NCBI GenBank assembly: GCA_013044305.1
Contig: JABEUT010000039.1
Span: 1-10,400, forward strand
Direction: 5' to 3'
Length of the DNA: 10,400 nucleotides
From: Bacteroidia bacterium
GTDB lineage: Bacteria; Bacteroidota; Bacteroidia; JABEUT01
Shown here: positions 1-7,072 of the stretch, one piece after another
Layout: the number at the start of each line of letters is the position of its first letter
How positions within the stretch are numbered: the stretch's first letter is position 1
Position numbers and translations under genes: made by a program
The notes under the pieces: generated by a model
Databases searched by the model: none
The model's input: only the letters and a program-made list of their open reading frames with translations
What the model was told of the DNA's origin: nothing

Positions 1-1
1 C

Positions 2-715
2 AACATAGCTAATATGACAAATTCCGGCGGACAGGATTTTAGTATATATAATACATTAATATTAAATGTAATTACAGGTGACACTATGTCATCGCCTTTA
101 ATTTCAAATGTTCCTGCTTGCACTTATGGCACGGTTGGAGGAAAGTATTATTTTAATTTGGATGTAATTGTCCAGCCCGGCACTGATAGCCTTTCTTTTG
201 AACTTGGCAATTGTTGGGATGCAAGCGGATACTTCCTTCCACCAGGTGTAACTCTTAATCCAATATCAGATACATTATATTGGAACTCACCTGCTACACC
301 TGGTTTATATAATTTCTCAATCCTTACTACAACATACAAACGTGAAATAATTTCAGGACATCCACACCAGATTCCTGTTGATACAACAGAAGCGGAATTG
401 GAAGTTACAGTCAACCCTAAAGTAATAGGAATAAATGAAGTAGCAACTAAGAAAGAAGTTGTAACAGTGTTTCCGAACCCGAATAACGGAATAATTCAAT
501 TAGGAATTAGTAATGAGCAATTAGCAATTAAAAATACAGTTGAAATTTATAATATGCTGGGGGAGCGAGTTTATTCAAGCAATCAGCCAATAGCTATTAG
601 CCATCAGCCAATAAACATTGATTTGAGCGGCGAGCCAAGCGGCATATACCTTTACAGGGTTCTAACAGAAACGGGAGAATTAGTAGGTGAAGGCAAGTTT
701 ATTATTCAGAAATAA
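2..715 (+). CDS. C-terminal part of a T9SS-secreted protein with type A sorting domain (5' truncated by window edge)
   Basis: The reading frame is open to the left edge, so the ATG at 14 is probably internal and the gene starts outside the window; no signal peptide is present. Numbering from that ATG, residues about 35-135 look like an Ig/cadherin-like fold: the stretch LPPGVTLNP (75-83) followed by TPGLYNFSI (95-103) resembles 'putative Ig' repeats of bacterial surface proteins. Residues about 149-233 match a T9SS type A sorting domain: VFPNPNNG (152-159), VEIYNMLGERVYS (176-188), LSGEPSGIYLYRV (204-216) and a final GKFIIQK. Such domains direct export across the outer membrane and are then removed or used for anchoring. 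Part of the domain (residues about 162-173 and 189-201) is encoded by 7-bp DNA repeats. The gene is clearly more AT-rich than the genes to its right. The function of the mature protein cannot be told from this fragment. Confidence 0.85.
   Translation, partial: NIANMTNSGGQDFSIYNTLILNVITGDTMSSPLISNVPACTYGTVGGKYYFNLDVIVQPGTDSLSFELGNCWDASGYFLPPGVTLNPISDTLYWNSPATPGLYNFSILTTTYKREIISGHPHQIPVDTTEAELEVTVNPKVIGINEVATKKEVVTVFPNPNNGIIQLGISNEQLAIKNTVEIYNMLGERVYSSNQPIAISHQPINIDLSGEPSGIYLYRVLTETGELVGEGKFIIQK
497..531 (+). repeat. Heptanucleotide tandem repeat, block 1 (5 imperfect units)
   Basis: Five consecutive 7-bp units read CAATTAG, GAATTAG, TAATGAG, CAATTAG, CAATTAA. The unit is not a multiple of three, so three units give a seven-residue peptide period while the frame stays open. 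It lies inside the T9SS sorting domain coding region, in the variable part between the PNPNNG strand and the VEIYN strand. Confidence 0.8.
580..614 (+). repeat. Heptanucleotide tandem repeat, block 2 (5 imperfect units)
   Basis: Five consecutive 7-bp units read CAATCAG, CCAATAG, CTATTAG, CCATCAG, CCAATAA. The consensus is close to that of the block at 497-531. The encoded peptide is a visible seven-residue repeat, SNQPIAI then SHQPINI. It sits in the next variable loop of the sorting domain, between the GERVYS strand and the PSGIYLYR strand. Confidence 0.8.
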
Positions 716-820
716 GCAGAAATTCTTTGAATGAATGTAACTGCAAATTACGGTTGTGATTAGACAAATTGTAAAGGATTTCAGGAAAGTACACTATACT
801 ATTTTGTGCAAAACACTTAC

Positions 821-1720
821 CTACCGTCTCGGATGAAATCTTAAAATCGCATCACGCAGGTATTCCCTGTCGAGGTGGGTGTACATTTCGGTTGTGGTTA
901 TGCTTTCGTGCCCCAGCATTTCCTGCACCGCGCGCAGGTCGGCGCCGCCTTCCACAAGGTGGGTGGCAAAGGAATGCCTGAAGGTATGCGGGCTGATTGT
1001 TTTGGCAAGGCCCGTTTTTTTGGCCAGGCTGCGTATGATGTAAAAAACCATTACTCTTGTCATTTTGTTGCCCCTCCGGTTCAGGAACAGCACATCGGCT
1101 GAAGCCTTTACTACAGGCGTGTGGCGGCGCACATCCTTCATATAAAGTTGAATAAATTTTTTTGCCGACTCGCCCAGAGGCACCAGCCTCTGCTTGTTGC
1201 CCTTGCCTATCACGTTCACATACTCCTCGTCGAACGAAATATCCGAAATGCGGAGGTTCACCAGCTCCGACACCCTTAGTCCGCAGCAGTAAAGTGTTTC
1301 GAGTATCGCTTTGTTGCGCTGCCCCTGCGGAGAACTTAAGTCTATTGCGCCGATAAGCAGGTTTATCTCCTCCACCGACAATACGTTTGGCAGGCGCAGG
1401 GGCAGGCGCGGCATTTCGAGCAGCTCGGCAGGGTTTTCTTTCACCATATCCTCCATTAGCAGGTACTTGTAAAAAGTACGTATCCCCGATATTATCCTGC
1501 TCTGGCTGCGTGCCGCCAGCATCCAGTCTTTTACCGAGGCAAGAAATTCCTGCAAATGCTTCAGCTCCACCTTTTCAGGCGCCAGGGCGTAGCCTTTTTC
1601 CTCGAGGAATTTTTGCAGCAAAGCCACATCGTGCAGGTAGGCATTGCAGGTGTTCTCCGAGAGGGATTTCTCCAGCCTGATATATTGTTTAAATCCGTTT
1701 GTAGCCGCTTTCCAGTTCAT
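821..1720 (-). CDS. xerD: Site-specific tyrosine recombinase XerD
   Basis: This 299-residue protein has the usual length of XerC/XerD recombinases, which resolve chromosome dimers at the dif site near the end of replication. Residues 1-85 form the SAM-like core DNA-binding domain (conserved LSENTCNAY at 20-28 and the SRIISGIRTFYKYL segment at 74-87). The catalytic domain follows, with all six expected residues visible: R149 in GLRVSEL, K173 in IGKGNKQR, H245 and R248 in PHTFRHSFATH, H271 in LGHESI, and the nucleophile Y280 in TEMYTHL. The ATG at 1720 gives a complete N-terminal domain. It converges on the T9SS gene and is divergent from etfB. XerD is preferred over XerC or an integrase because of the compact length and the family-typical motif spacing, but the XerC/XerD choice is not fully settled from one sequence. 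Confidence 0.92.
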   Translation of the reverse strand: MNWKAATNGFKQYIRLEKSLSENTCNAYLHDVALLQKFLEEKGYALAPEKVELKHLQEFLASVKDWMLAARSQSRIISGIRTFYKYLLMEDMVKENPAELLEMPRLPLRLPNVLSVEEINLLIGAIDLSSPQGQRNKAILETLYCCGLRVSELVNLRISDISFDEEYVNVIGKGNKQRLVPLGESAKKFIQLYMKDVRRHTPVVKASADVLFLNRRGNKMTRVMVFYIIRSLAKKTGLAKTISPHTFRHSFATHLVEGGADLRAVQEMLGHESITTTEMYTHLDREYLRDAILRFHPRR

Positions 1721-1773
1721 TGGCTGATATTGTTCAATAGAAAAATGAAGTGGTTCTTATAATTGGCTTACCG

Positions 1774-1808
1774 TAAAATTATGAACTTTTGCGTGAACAA
1801 AACACAAA
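1774..1808 (-). promoter_or_regulatory. Possible xerD promoter
   Basis: On the minus strand TAATTTTA (1781-1774) matches seven of the eight positions of the Bacteroidota -7 consensus TAnnTTTG only if the last base is allowed to differ. A TTTG (1808-1805) lies 23 bp upstream as a possible -33 box. The region is AT-rich, so this may be chance. Confidence 0.25.
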
Positions 1809-1839
1809 TAAGTTTTTTGTTGACTTATATAGAGTCCGT

Positions 1840-1877
1840 GACGAAAATCCCCCCGCCCGGCGCTTATGATTTTCATC
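1840..1877. repeat. 10-bp inverted repeat in the xerD-etfB spacer
   Basis: The arm GACGAAAATC (1840-1849) is matched by GATTTTCATC (1868-1877), complementary at nine of ten positions, around an 18-base C/G-rich centre. It lies 24 bp upstream of the etfB -7 element. It could be an operator or a hairpin; neither is shown by the sequence. Confidence 0.45.
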
Positions 1878-1901
1878 AGACCGACATCACTCAATTTTCG
1901 C

Positions 1902-1909
1902 TACATTTG
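1902..1909 (+). promoter_or_regulatory. Putative -7 promoter element for etfB
   Basis: TACATTTG is an exact match to the Bacteroidota housekeeping -7 consensus TAnnTTTG, and it is followed by C as is common. Transcription would start near 1914, giving a leader of roughly 30 bases before the etfB ATG at 1948. No clear TTTG -33 box is present at the expected distance. Confidence 0.55.
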
Positions 1910-1947
1910 CCCAAATTCAAAAGCCAATATTATATAAACGATAAACC

Positions 1948-2685
1948 ATGAAATTTCTTGTTTGCATAAGCCACGTACCCGATACCACCACACGCATAGC
2001 CTTTACCCCCGACGGCAAAGCCCTGAACACGGCAGGAGTTCAATTCATCATCAACCCATACGACGAAATGGCTCTTACCAGGGCGCTCGAGATAAAGGAA
2101 GCGCAGGGAGGCACGGTAACTGTGATACACGTTGGCCCGGCAGCCACTGACGCCACGCTCCGCAAAGCCCTGGCAATTGGCGCCGATGACGCCGTAAGAA
2201 TTAATGCCGAACCGGTGGACGCCCTTTTTGTAGCTGCCGAAATAGCGCACTATGCCAATAATGAAAAGTACGACGTGATACTCACCGGGCGCGAATCTAT
2301 TGACTATAACAGCGGGCAGGTAATGGGCATGATAGCCGAATTTTTGGGCATACCGTCTGTTGCCGTGGCAACCAAGCTCGAAATAAGCGGCGGCAAGGCC
2401 AGCCTGGAAAGAGAGATAGACGGGGGAAAGGAACTGGTAACCGTATCGCTGCCCTTTGCTGTGAGCGCACAAAAAGATTTTGCCGAACCCCGTATTCCAA
2501 ATATGCGCGGCATCATGAGCGCACGCACCAAACCCCTGAAGGTTTTGGAGCCCGCCACACAGTTTAAGCCTGTTCAGTCGGTAGCCTACCAGAGCCCGCC
2601 CGCAAAATCAGCCTGCAAAATGATTGACCCCGCCAACCCCGCCGAGCTGGTGAACCTGCTTCACAGCGAAGCCAAAGTAATATAA
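1948..2685 (+). CDS. etfB: Electron transfer flavoprotein, beta subunit
   Basis: This 245-residue protein is the small subunit of the heterodimeric electron transfer flavoprotein. In the cytoplasm that complex accepts electrons from acyl-CoA and related dehydrogenases and passes them to an ETF:quinone oxidoreductase. The N-terminus MKFLVCISHVPDT is typical of the family, as are INPYDEMALTRALEIKE (35-51), the nucleotide-binding-type segment LTGRESIDYNSGQVMGMIA (112-130) and the ETF-beta signature around EREIDGGKELVTVSLPFAV (154-172). The ending PRIPNMRGIMSARTKPL (181-197) is the usual membrane-distal arm region. Length is normal. The ATG at 1948 is the first in frame after the promoter element. 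etfA follows after 84 bp. The specific dehydrogenase partner is not in the window. Confidence 0.95.
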   Translation: MKFLVCISHVPDTTTRIAFTPDGKALNTAGVQFIINPYDEMALTRALEIKEAQGGTVTVIHVGPAATDATLRKALAIGADDAVRINAEPVDALFVAAEIAHYANNEKYDVILTGRESIDYNSGQVMGMIAEFLGIPSVAVATKLEISGGKASLEREIDGGKELVTVSLPFAVSAQKDFAEPRIPNMRGIMSARTKPLKVLEPATQFKPVQSVAYQSPPAKSACKMIDPANPAELVNLLHSEAKVI

Positions 2686-2769
2686 CCATGCACCGCCTGC
2701 GCCGGCAAACCGGATATCAGCGCCCGCGGACTAAATGAATACTTCAAATTATAATATACCAACAACAAT

Positions 2770-3753
2770 ATGAGCGTACTTGTATTTGCAGAGAACTGGG
2801 AAGGGAAATTTAAAAAGCCCGCACAGGAGGCCCTTACCTACGGTTACGAACTTGCCCAAAAAACAGGCGGACCTCTTTGCGCCGTAGTTATAGGACATAA
2901 CATACAGGGTGATGAAATTAATAAGCTGGGCGCCTATGGCTGCCCGAAAGTGCTGTCTGCAATCGCTCCTGCTTTTGCTTCGTTCAGCGCCAATATTTAT
3001 GCCACAGTTATTGCCGATGCTGCAAAAAAGGAAAACGCCACACATATCGTTTTCTCGCATACCTACACAGGCAAGTCGGTGGCTCCGCGCGTTGCAGTAA
3101 AGCTGCAGGCAGGCCTTGCGGCAGGGGCTGTATCGCTGCCTTCGTCGCCGGAACCCTTCATTGTAAGAAAGAAATGCTTTTCGGGCAAGGGGTTCACCGA
3201 TGTGCAGATAAGTTCTCCTGTAAAGATAGTATCGCTTTCGCCCAATTCCCACCACGTTTTTGCGGCCGGCGAGCATAAGGCAGCCGATTTCAAGATAGAA
3301 GAATTCAACCCTGCCCTGCCCGCCTCCGATACCACCGTTAATGAAGTAAAGAAAACCTCGGGTAAGGTGGTGCTTACCGAAGCGGAGATAGTGGTTTCGG
3401 GCGGAAGAGGACTGAAAGGTCCCGAAAACTGGGGCATGGTGGAAGCCCTCGCCGATGCCCTCGGAGCAGCTACAGCCTGCTCCAAACCCGTAGCCGATAT
3501 GGGCTGGCGCCCGCACCACGAACACGTAGGCCAAACGGGCATAACCATTGCGCCCAACCTGTATATAGCCATAGGCATTTCGGGCGCCATACAACATCTG
3601 GCGGGAGTTAGCTCATCCAAGGTGATGGTGGCCATAAACACCGACAAGGAAGCCCCATTCTTTCAGGCAGCCGATTACGGGATTATTGGCGATGCCTTCG
3701 ACGTGGTGCCCAAACTGACCGAAGCCATAAAGCAATTAAAATCGGCCCACTAA
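2770..3753 (+). CDS. etfA: Electron transfer flavoprotein, alpha subunit
   Basis: This 327-residue protein is the FAD-binding large subunit that pairs with EtfB. Residues 1-185 form the N-terminal ETF domain (MSVLVFAENW start, then THIVFSHTYTGKSVAPRVAV at 91-110). The C-terminal FAD domain starts near 203 with EAEIVVSGGRGLKGPENW (204-221). It continues through PVADMGWRPHHEHVGQTG (240-257) and the ETF-alpha signature beginning LYIAIGISGAIQHLAG (264-279) and ending with VMVAINTD (285-292), with the flavin-contacting R213 and QTG motif in place. The ending AADYGIIGDAFDVVPKL (300-316) is also family-typical. It is probably cotranscribed with etfB, although the 84-bp gap is long for an operon and could hold an additional signal. 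Nothing is missing or truncated. Confidence 0.95.
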   Translation: MSVLVFAENWEGKFKKPAQEALTYGYELAQKTGGPLCAVVIGHNIQGDEINKLGAYGCPKVLSAIAPAFASFSANIYATVIADAAKKENATHIVFSHTYTGKSVAPRVAVKLQAGLAAGAVSLPSSPEPFIVRKKCFSGKGFTDVQISSPVKIVSLSPNSHHVFAAGEHKAADFKIEEFNPALPASDTTVNEVKKTSGKVVLTEAEIVVSGGRGLKGPENWGMVEALADALGAATACSKPVADMGWRPHHEHVGQTGITIAPNLYIAIGISGAIQHLAGVSSSKVMVAINTDKEAPFFQAADYGIIGDAFDVVPKLTEAIKQLKSAH

Positions 3754-3813
3754 ACCGGAATTATTATTATTTTCGTGTAAAGTAAAAAATTAGGGAAGGC
3801 GAAGGACGGTACA

Positions 3814-4419
3814 ATGAAAAAGATAAAGTTAGAGATTATAGGTCTGTCGTACAGCCAAACACAGTCCGGCGCCTATGCCCTCATCCTGAACGAGAATAAG
3901 GGCAAGCGCAGGCTCCCCATCATCATTGGCGGCTTCGAGGCCCAGGCCATAGCCATTGAAATGGAGAATATGAAGCCGAGCCGCCCCCTTACCCACGACC
4001 TGTTCAAGAACTTTGCCGATACCTTCGAGATAACGCTTAAAGAAGTAATCATTTACAACCTGGTGGAAGGAATTTTTTATGCCAAGCTGATATGCGCCCG
4101 CGACCAGAATGAAGTGGAGATAGACGCCCGCACCTCCGATGCCATTGCCCTTGCGGTAAGGTTTCACTGCCCCATTTATACCTATGAGTTCATTCTGAAC
4201 TCCGCAGGCATTATTATGGAAGAGGAAGCGCCGAAAGAAAAAGAAGCTACTGAAATATCCCCAAAAAAAGAGGCGAAAGCAGCGCTGCCCACTACCGAAG
4301 ACCTTAAAGGCAAAACCTCCGAAGAGCTGAACGAGCTGCTTAAAAAAGCGCTGGATCACGAGGACTATGAGAACGCCTCGCGGATAAGAGACGAAATGAA
4401 CCGCCGCAAGAAGTCGTGA
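3814..4419 (+). CDS. Bifunctional nuclease family protein (DUF151/BFN) with C-terminal UVR motif
   Basis: This is a 201-residue cytoplasmic protein. Residues about 4-130 match the BFN (DUF151) domain: RRLPIIIGGFEAQAIAIEME (32-51), RPLTHDLFKN (57-66), and the DARTSDAIALAVRFHCPIY segment (104-122). A charged, lysine/glutamate/alanine-rich linker (135-165) leads to a UVR motif (about 171-198, LNELLKKALDHEDYENASR at 172-190), the helical pair used by UvrB and UvrC to contact each other. In plants a family member was reported to have DNase and RNase activity; the bacterial role is poorly known. It follows etfA by 60 bp; a TATTTTCG at 3768-3775 could be an internal promoter with one mismatch to TAnnTTTG. 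From memory, this gene often sits next to etfBA in Bacteroidota, which supports the family call but not a function. Confidence 0.88.
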   Translation: MKKIKLEIIGLSYSQTQSGAYALILNENKGKRRLPIIIGGFEAQAIAIEMENMKPSRPLTHDLFKNFADTFEITLKEVIIYNLVEGIFYAKLICARDQNEVEIDARTSDAIALAVRFHCPIYTYEFILNSAGIIMEEEAPKEKEATEISPKKEAKAALPTTEDLKGKTSEELNELLKKALDHEDYENASRIRDEMNRRKKS

Positions 4420-4462
4420 CTGCCTTCATACTAAAGACACCAGTTTTGCGTTAACCATAGCC

Positions 4463-5914
4463 ATGTCCGGTTTGCTTAAACCAATAGTCCGCCTGCTGCC
4501 GCTTGCCTTGCTCATTGCATTGATCCTTTCCTCGTGCAAAAAGGACGCCCTGCTTACCGGCTCCGGCTACAAACTTAACTTTTCGCAAAACTCCCTACTC
4601 TTCGATACCGTCTTTACCACGGCGGGCTCCACCGTACAGGCCTTCGAGGTACTCAACAAACACAGCCAGCCCATCAATATATCATCGGTAAAGCTTGCCG
4701 GAGGCGCGGCCTCGCCTTACAAGATAAATATCGACGGCACGCCCGGTACATCCTTTTCCAACATACAGATACCGGCCAACGACAGCATCTATGTTTTTGT
4801 AACGGTTACCGTTAATCCCGGCAAGGTAAACACGCCCTTTTTGGTTGAAGACTCGGTTATGTTCACCACCAACGGCAACCTTCAGAGCGTTTACCTCGAA
4901 GCATACGGGCAAAACGCCATATTCATCAAGCCTACTGTTTTCCCGCCAACCGGACCGGCTTTTTCACTCATACCCTGCTCCGCCGTATGGACCAGCGCCC
5001 TGCCTGTGGTAATATCGGGTTCTGCGGTGGTGAACACCGGCTGCACCCTCACTATAGAACCCGGAACCAAAATATACATGCACAACAACGCCACGCTGTA
5101 CGTAAGCGGCGGAGCCACGCTAAACATTAACGGAGCTGCAGGCAGCCCGGTAGTATTTCAGGGCGACAGGCTCGATGCCGCATACCAGACCATACCCGGA
5201 CAGTGGGGCGAAATATTATTGTCGCCGCTAAGCGTGAACAACACGGTAAACTGGGCAGTGGTGAAAAACGGAATTGTAGGGATAGAAGCCGACAGCAACG
5301 GCAGCGGATACCTTGCCCCCACCCTTAACATAAGCCACACCATTATTAAAAGCATGAGCGAATTCGGGCTGCTGGGGCAGGATGCCTATATTACCGGCGA
5401 CAACCTGCTAGTGGAAGACTGCCAGTATTATTGCGTTAATCTGAATATAGGAGGCAACTACCGCTTCAACCAATGCACCTTTGCAAGCTACTGGAGCTAT
5501 ACACAAAGGCAGACCGCTTTACTGAACATTAACAATTACTATTTCGACAACAGCAACAACCTGCACACAAGAAGCATGGACAGCGCAATATTTTATAACT
5601 GCATAGTCTATGGCTCCCAAGCCAACGAGGTAAACCTTGATACCAAAGGCGGAACGTTCGGGTATGCCTTTTACAACTGCGAGCTGAAAACCAACATCGG
5701 CTCCAACCCCAACTTCAACGCCAAAACCCAGGGACTGGTGAATCAGGATCCGCTTTTTAGCAACACAGCCGAACCGCCGGCCGACGACTACCATGTGAAC
5801 GGCTCCATATCGCCTGCACTGCTGCAAGGCTCTGCGGCTTATGGCAATTACCCCAACGACCTCGACGGCAGCGCCAGGGTCTATCCCTCTACCCTCGGGG
5901 CTTACCAGAGGTAG
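4463..5914 (+). CDS. Lipoprotein with Ig-like N-terminal region and right-handed parallel beta-helix
   Basis: This is a 483-residue predicted lipoprotein. Residues 1-24 are a type II signal sequence (basic start, LLPLALLIALI core, lipobox LSSC) with lipidation at C25, followed by KKD. Residues about 36-152 look like an Ig-like or 'choice-of-anchor' beta-sandwich: LNFSQNSLLFDTVFTTAGS (38-56), VFVTVTVNPG (111-120), YLEAYGQNA (144-152). From about 184 the pattern TLTIEPGTKIYMHNNATLYV (195-214), ATLNINGAAGSPVVFQG (218-234) is the opening of a parallel beta-helix, which continues through repeated N/T/D-rich strands to about 410. The end DLDGSARVYPSTLGAYQR resembles the tail of many beta-helix surface proteins. 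No catalytic residues for a polysaccharide lyase stand out, so carbohydrate binding or adhesion is only an inference. It starts 43 bp after the nuclease-family gene and may share its transcript. Confidence 0.8.
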   Translation: MSGLLKPIVRLLPLALLIALILSSCKKDALLTGSGYKLNFSQNSLLFDTVFTTAGSTVQAFEVLNKHSQPINISSVKLAGGAASPYKINIDGTPGTSFSNIQIPANDSIYVFVTVTVNPGKVNTPFLVEDSVMFTTNGNLQSVYLEAYGQNAIFIKPTVFPPTGPAFSLIPCSAVWTSALPVVISGSAVVNTGCTLTIEPGTKIYMHNNATLYVSGGATLNINGAAGSPVVFQGDRLDAAYQTIPGQWGEILLSPLSVNNTVNWAVVKNGIVGIEADSNGSGYLAPTLNISHTIIKSMSEFGLLGQDAYITGDNLLVEDCQYYCVNLNIGGNYRFNQCTFASYWSYTQRQTALLNINNYYFDNSNNLHTRSMDSAIFYNCIVYGSQANEVNLDTKGGTFGYAFYNCELKTNIGSNPNFNAKTQGLVNQDPLFSNTAEPPADDYHVNGSISPALLQGSAAYGNYPNDLDGSARVYPSTLGAYQR

Positions 5915-5982
5915 GAGGGCCTTGAACACCGTTTTACAATCCCGTAATTATTGCGGTACTAATGCCCCCAGCCGGCTGGTTA

Positions 5983-7005
5983 TCATCTGTGTCTGCCAAG
6001 ATAGGCCTCCACCCTTTGCCGCACGTTGTCCCTTAAGTTCATATAGAACAGGCTGTAATCAAAAATATGGTAGCTGCCCTTAATGGAAAAAATATGGGCT
6101 TTGGGGGAATTCTTAATCCACAGTTCCCCGTTGCGGCACATGGCGCCAGCTATATGAGGAGCTAATCCTTTAATCTTAAAACCCCAGGTATACACGAGAC
6201 TGCCCTTGTTCAGGGAGTCGCTGCAAAAGGCGGTATCCTCCTTCCAGCTTAAAGGGTTGATGCAAATACCCGAAAAATGTTTCGACATGGTTTTGTTCTT
6301 CAGTCCACCCCACCGCACACTGTTCCATGTTATGCAGCAGCCCGTTTGCGTTGCCGAATCGCCGGGCGGTATATTTTTGAGCGAGTCGCGGCAGAGGCGG
6401 TAGCCTATAGGATAGGCGGCCACAAGTTTGTTGCGAAGGGCGGTGGTATCGAAAAATTCTTTCAGCAACCGGTACGCCATCAGGGAGCCCTGGCTGTGTC
6501 CGGCAATGATAACAGGCCGTCCGTGATTAAAGTGTTCCATGTAATATTTAAAAGCCCTCGATACATCGGAGTAGGCAAGGTTAAGCGCCTTGACTCCGTT
6601 ATCCTTTTTATCGAGAAAGGCATAGAGTGTAGCCTGCCTGTACCGCGGGATATAAATTTTGCAGGAGCCGTTGAATACGCTAGCCTGCTGGGCGATGCTG
6701 GTCTGCTCAATCTTACGGTTCAGCTTTTTATCATATACGTCGGCATTCCAGCTTCGCGAGCCGAAATAAAGCGTCGGGTAAATAAAGAACACATCCGCTT
6801 TTGCCGAATCCTGACAGTTTGTAACACCCGTACCCGGCAGCACGGTGTCGGCTGTGCTGTGCTTCCAGGGCAGGGCAGCCCAGCACTCATCTTTAGAATA
6901 ATCGGGTGCAGGCGGCGGGGTGTAATGCTCAAAGTTGTGCCAGGGCTTTATGCAGGAAGCAAGGCATAGAGACAGAAGAAGTATAATATGGCGGTGGCGA
7001 AACAT
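5983..7005 (-). CDS. DUF3089 family lipoprotein, alpha/beta-hydrolase fold
   Basis: This is a 340-residue predicted lipoprotein. MFRHRHIILLLSLCLASC is a type II signal with lipobox LASC and lipidation at C18. The body matches DUF3089, an alpha/beta-hydrolase family common in Bacteroidota: ADVFFIYPTLYFGSRSWNAD (70-89), the nucleophile elbow GHSQGS (169-174, serine S171), and the conserved tail SYHIFDYSLFYMNLRDNVRQ (311-330), where H313 is a candidate catalytic histidine. The acid residue is not obvious. The substrate is unknown; an esterase or lipase-like activity at the envelope is an inference from the fold. The mature part holds nine further cysteines, which is many for a periplasmic protein. 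The ATG at 7005 lies only four bases after a TACCTTTG promoter box. It converges on the beta-helix gene, with 68 bp between the stops. Confidence 0.85.
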   Translation of the reverse strand: MFRHRHIILLLSLCLASCIKPWHNFEHYTPPPAPDYSKDECWAALPWKHSTADTVLPGTGVTNCQDSAKADVFFIYPTLYFGSRSWNADVYDKKLNRKIEQTSIAQQASVFNGSCKIYIPRYRQATLYAFLDKKDNGVKALNLAYSDVSRAFKYYMEHFNHGRPVIIAGHSQGSLMAYRLLKEFFDTTALRNKLVAAYPIGYRLCRDSLKNIPPGDSATQTGCCITWNSVRWGGLKNKTMSKHFSGICINPLSWKEDTAFCSDSLNKGSLVYTWGFKIKGLAPHIAGAMCRNGELWIKNSPKAHIFSIKGSYHIFDYSLFYMNLRDNVRQRVEAYLGRHR

Positions 7006-7009
7006 GGTG

Positions 7010-7017
7010 CAAAGGTA
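7010..7017 (-). promoter_or_regulatory. Putative -7 promoter element for the DUF3089 gene
   Basis: On the minus strand TACCTTTG is an exact TAnnTTTG match, followed by CACC and then the ATG at 7005. If transcription starts four to six bases after the box, the mRNA would have almost no leader. No TTTG -33 box is seen upstream. Confidence 0.5.
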
Positions 7018-7045
7018 ACAGGTTCGTCATTGTATTGTTTTTTTG

Positions 7046-7053
7046 TACCTTTG
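7046..7053 (+). promoter_or_regulatory. Putative -33/-7 promoter for the DUF3098 gene
   Basis: TACCTTTG matches TAnnTTTG exactly. A TTCG at 7023-7026, one mismatch from the -33 TTTG, lies 19 bp upstream, a normal spacing. The predicted start would leave a leader of about 15 bases before the ATG at 7073. Confidence 0.6.
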
Positions 7054-7072
7054 AGCCTCCACTTTACCGACT

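Noticed and set aside
1763..1951. 62-residue frame in the xerD-etfB spacer
   Set aside because: TTG start, no family, covers the etfB promoter box and runs four bases into etfB; more likely chance in an AT-rich spacer.
1930..2472. 180-residue minus-strand frame opposite etfB
   Set aside because: Shadow of etfB codon usage; no domain and its start would lie inside etfB.
2688..2738. 16-residue Arg-rich mini-frame between etfB and etfA
   Set aside because: It begins three bases after the etfB stop and has a good ATG, but it is too short to judge and its Arg content follows from local GC richness.
2749..3597. 282-residue open frame antisense to etfA
   Set aside because: It lies wholly opposite a certain etfA, has a Tyr/Gly/Arg-rich composition with no recognisable domain, and arises because the codons used in etfA rarely give stops on the other strand.
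3829..4359. 176-residue minus-strand frame opposite the nuclease-family gene
   Set aside because: Shadow frame; the Phe-rich runs are just the complement of Lys/Glu codons in the charged linker.
5968..5979. Palindrome CCAGCCGGCTGG between the convergent stops as a terminator
   Set aside because: It can form only a 4-bp stem with a four-base loop and no T tract follows on either strand.
6277..6969. 230-residue plus-strand open frame antisense to the DUF3089 gene
   Set aside because: It mirrors a gene with clear family motifs and signal peptide; no start signal or family features of its own.
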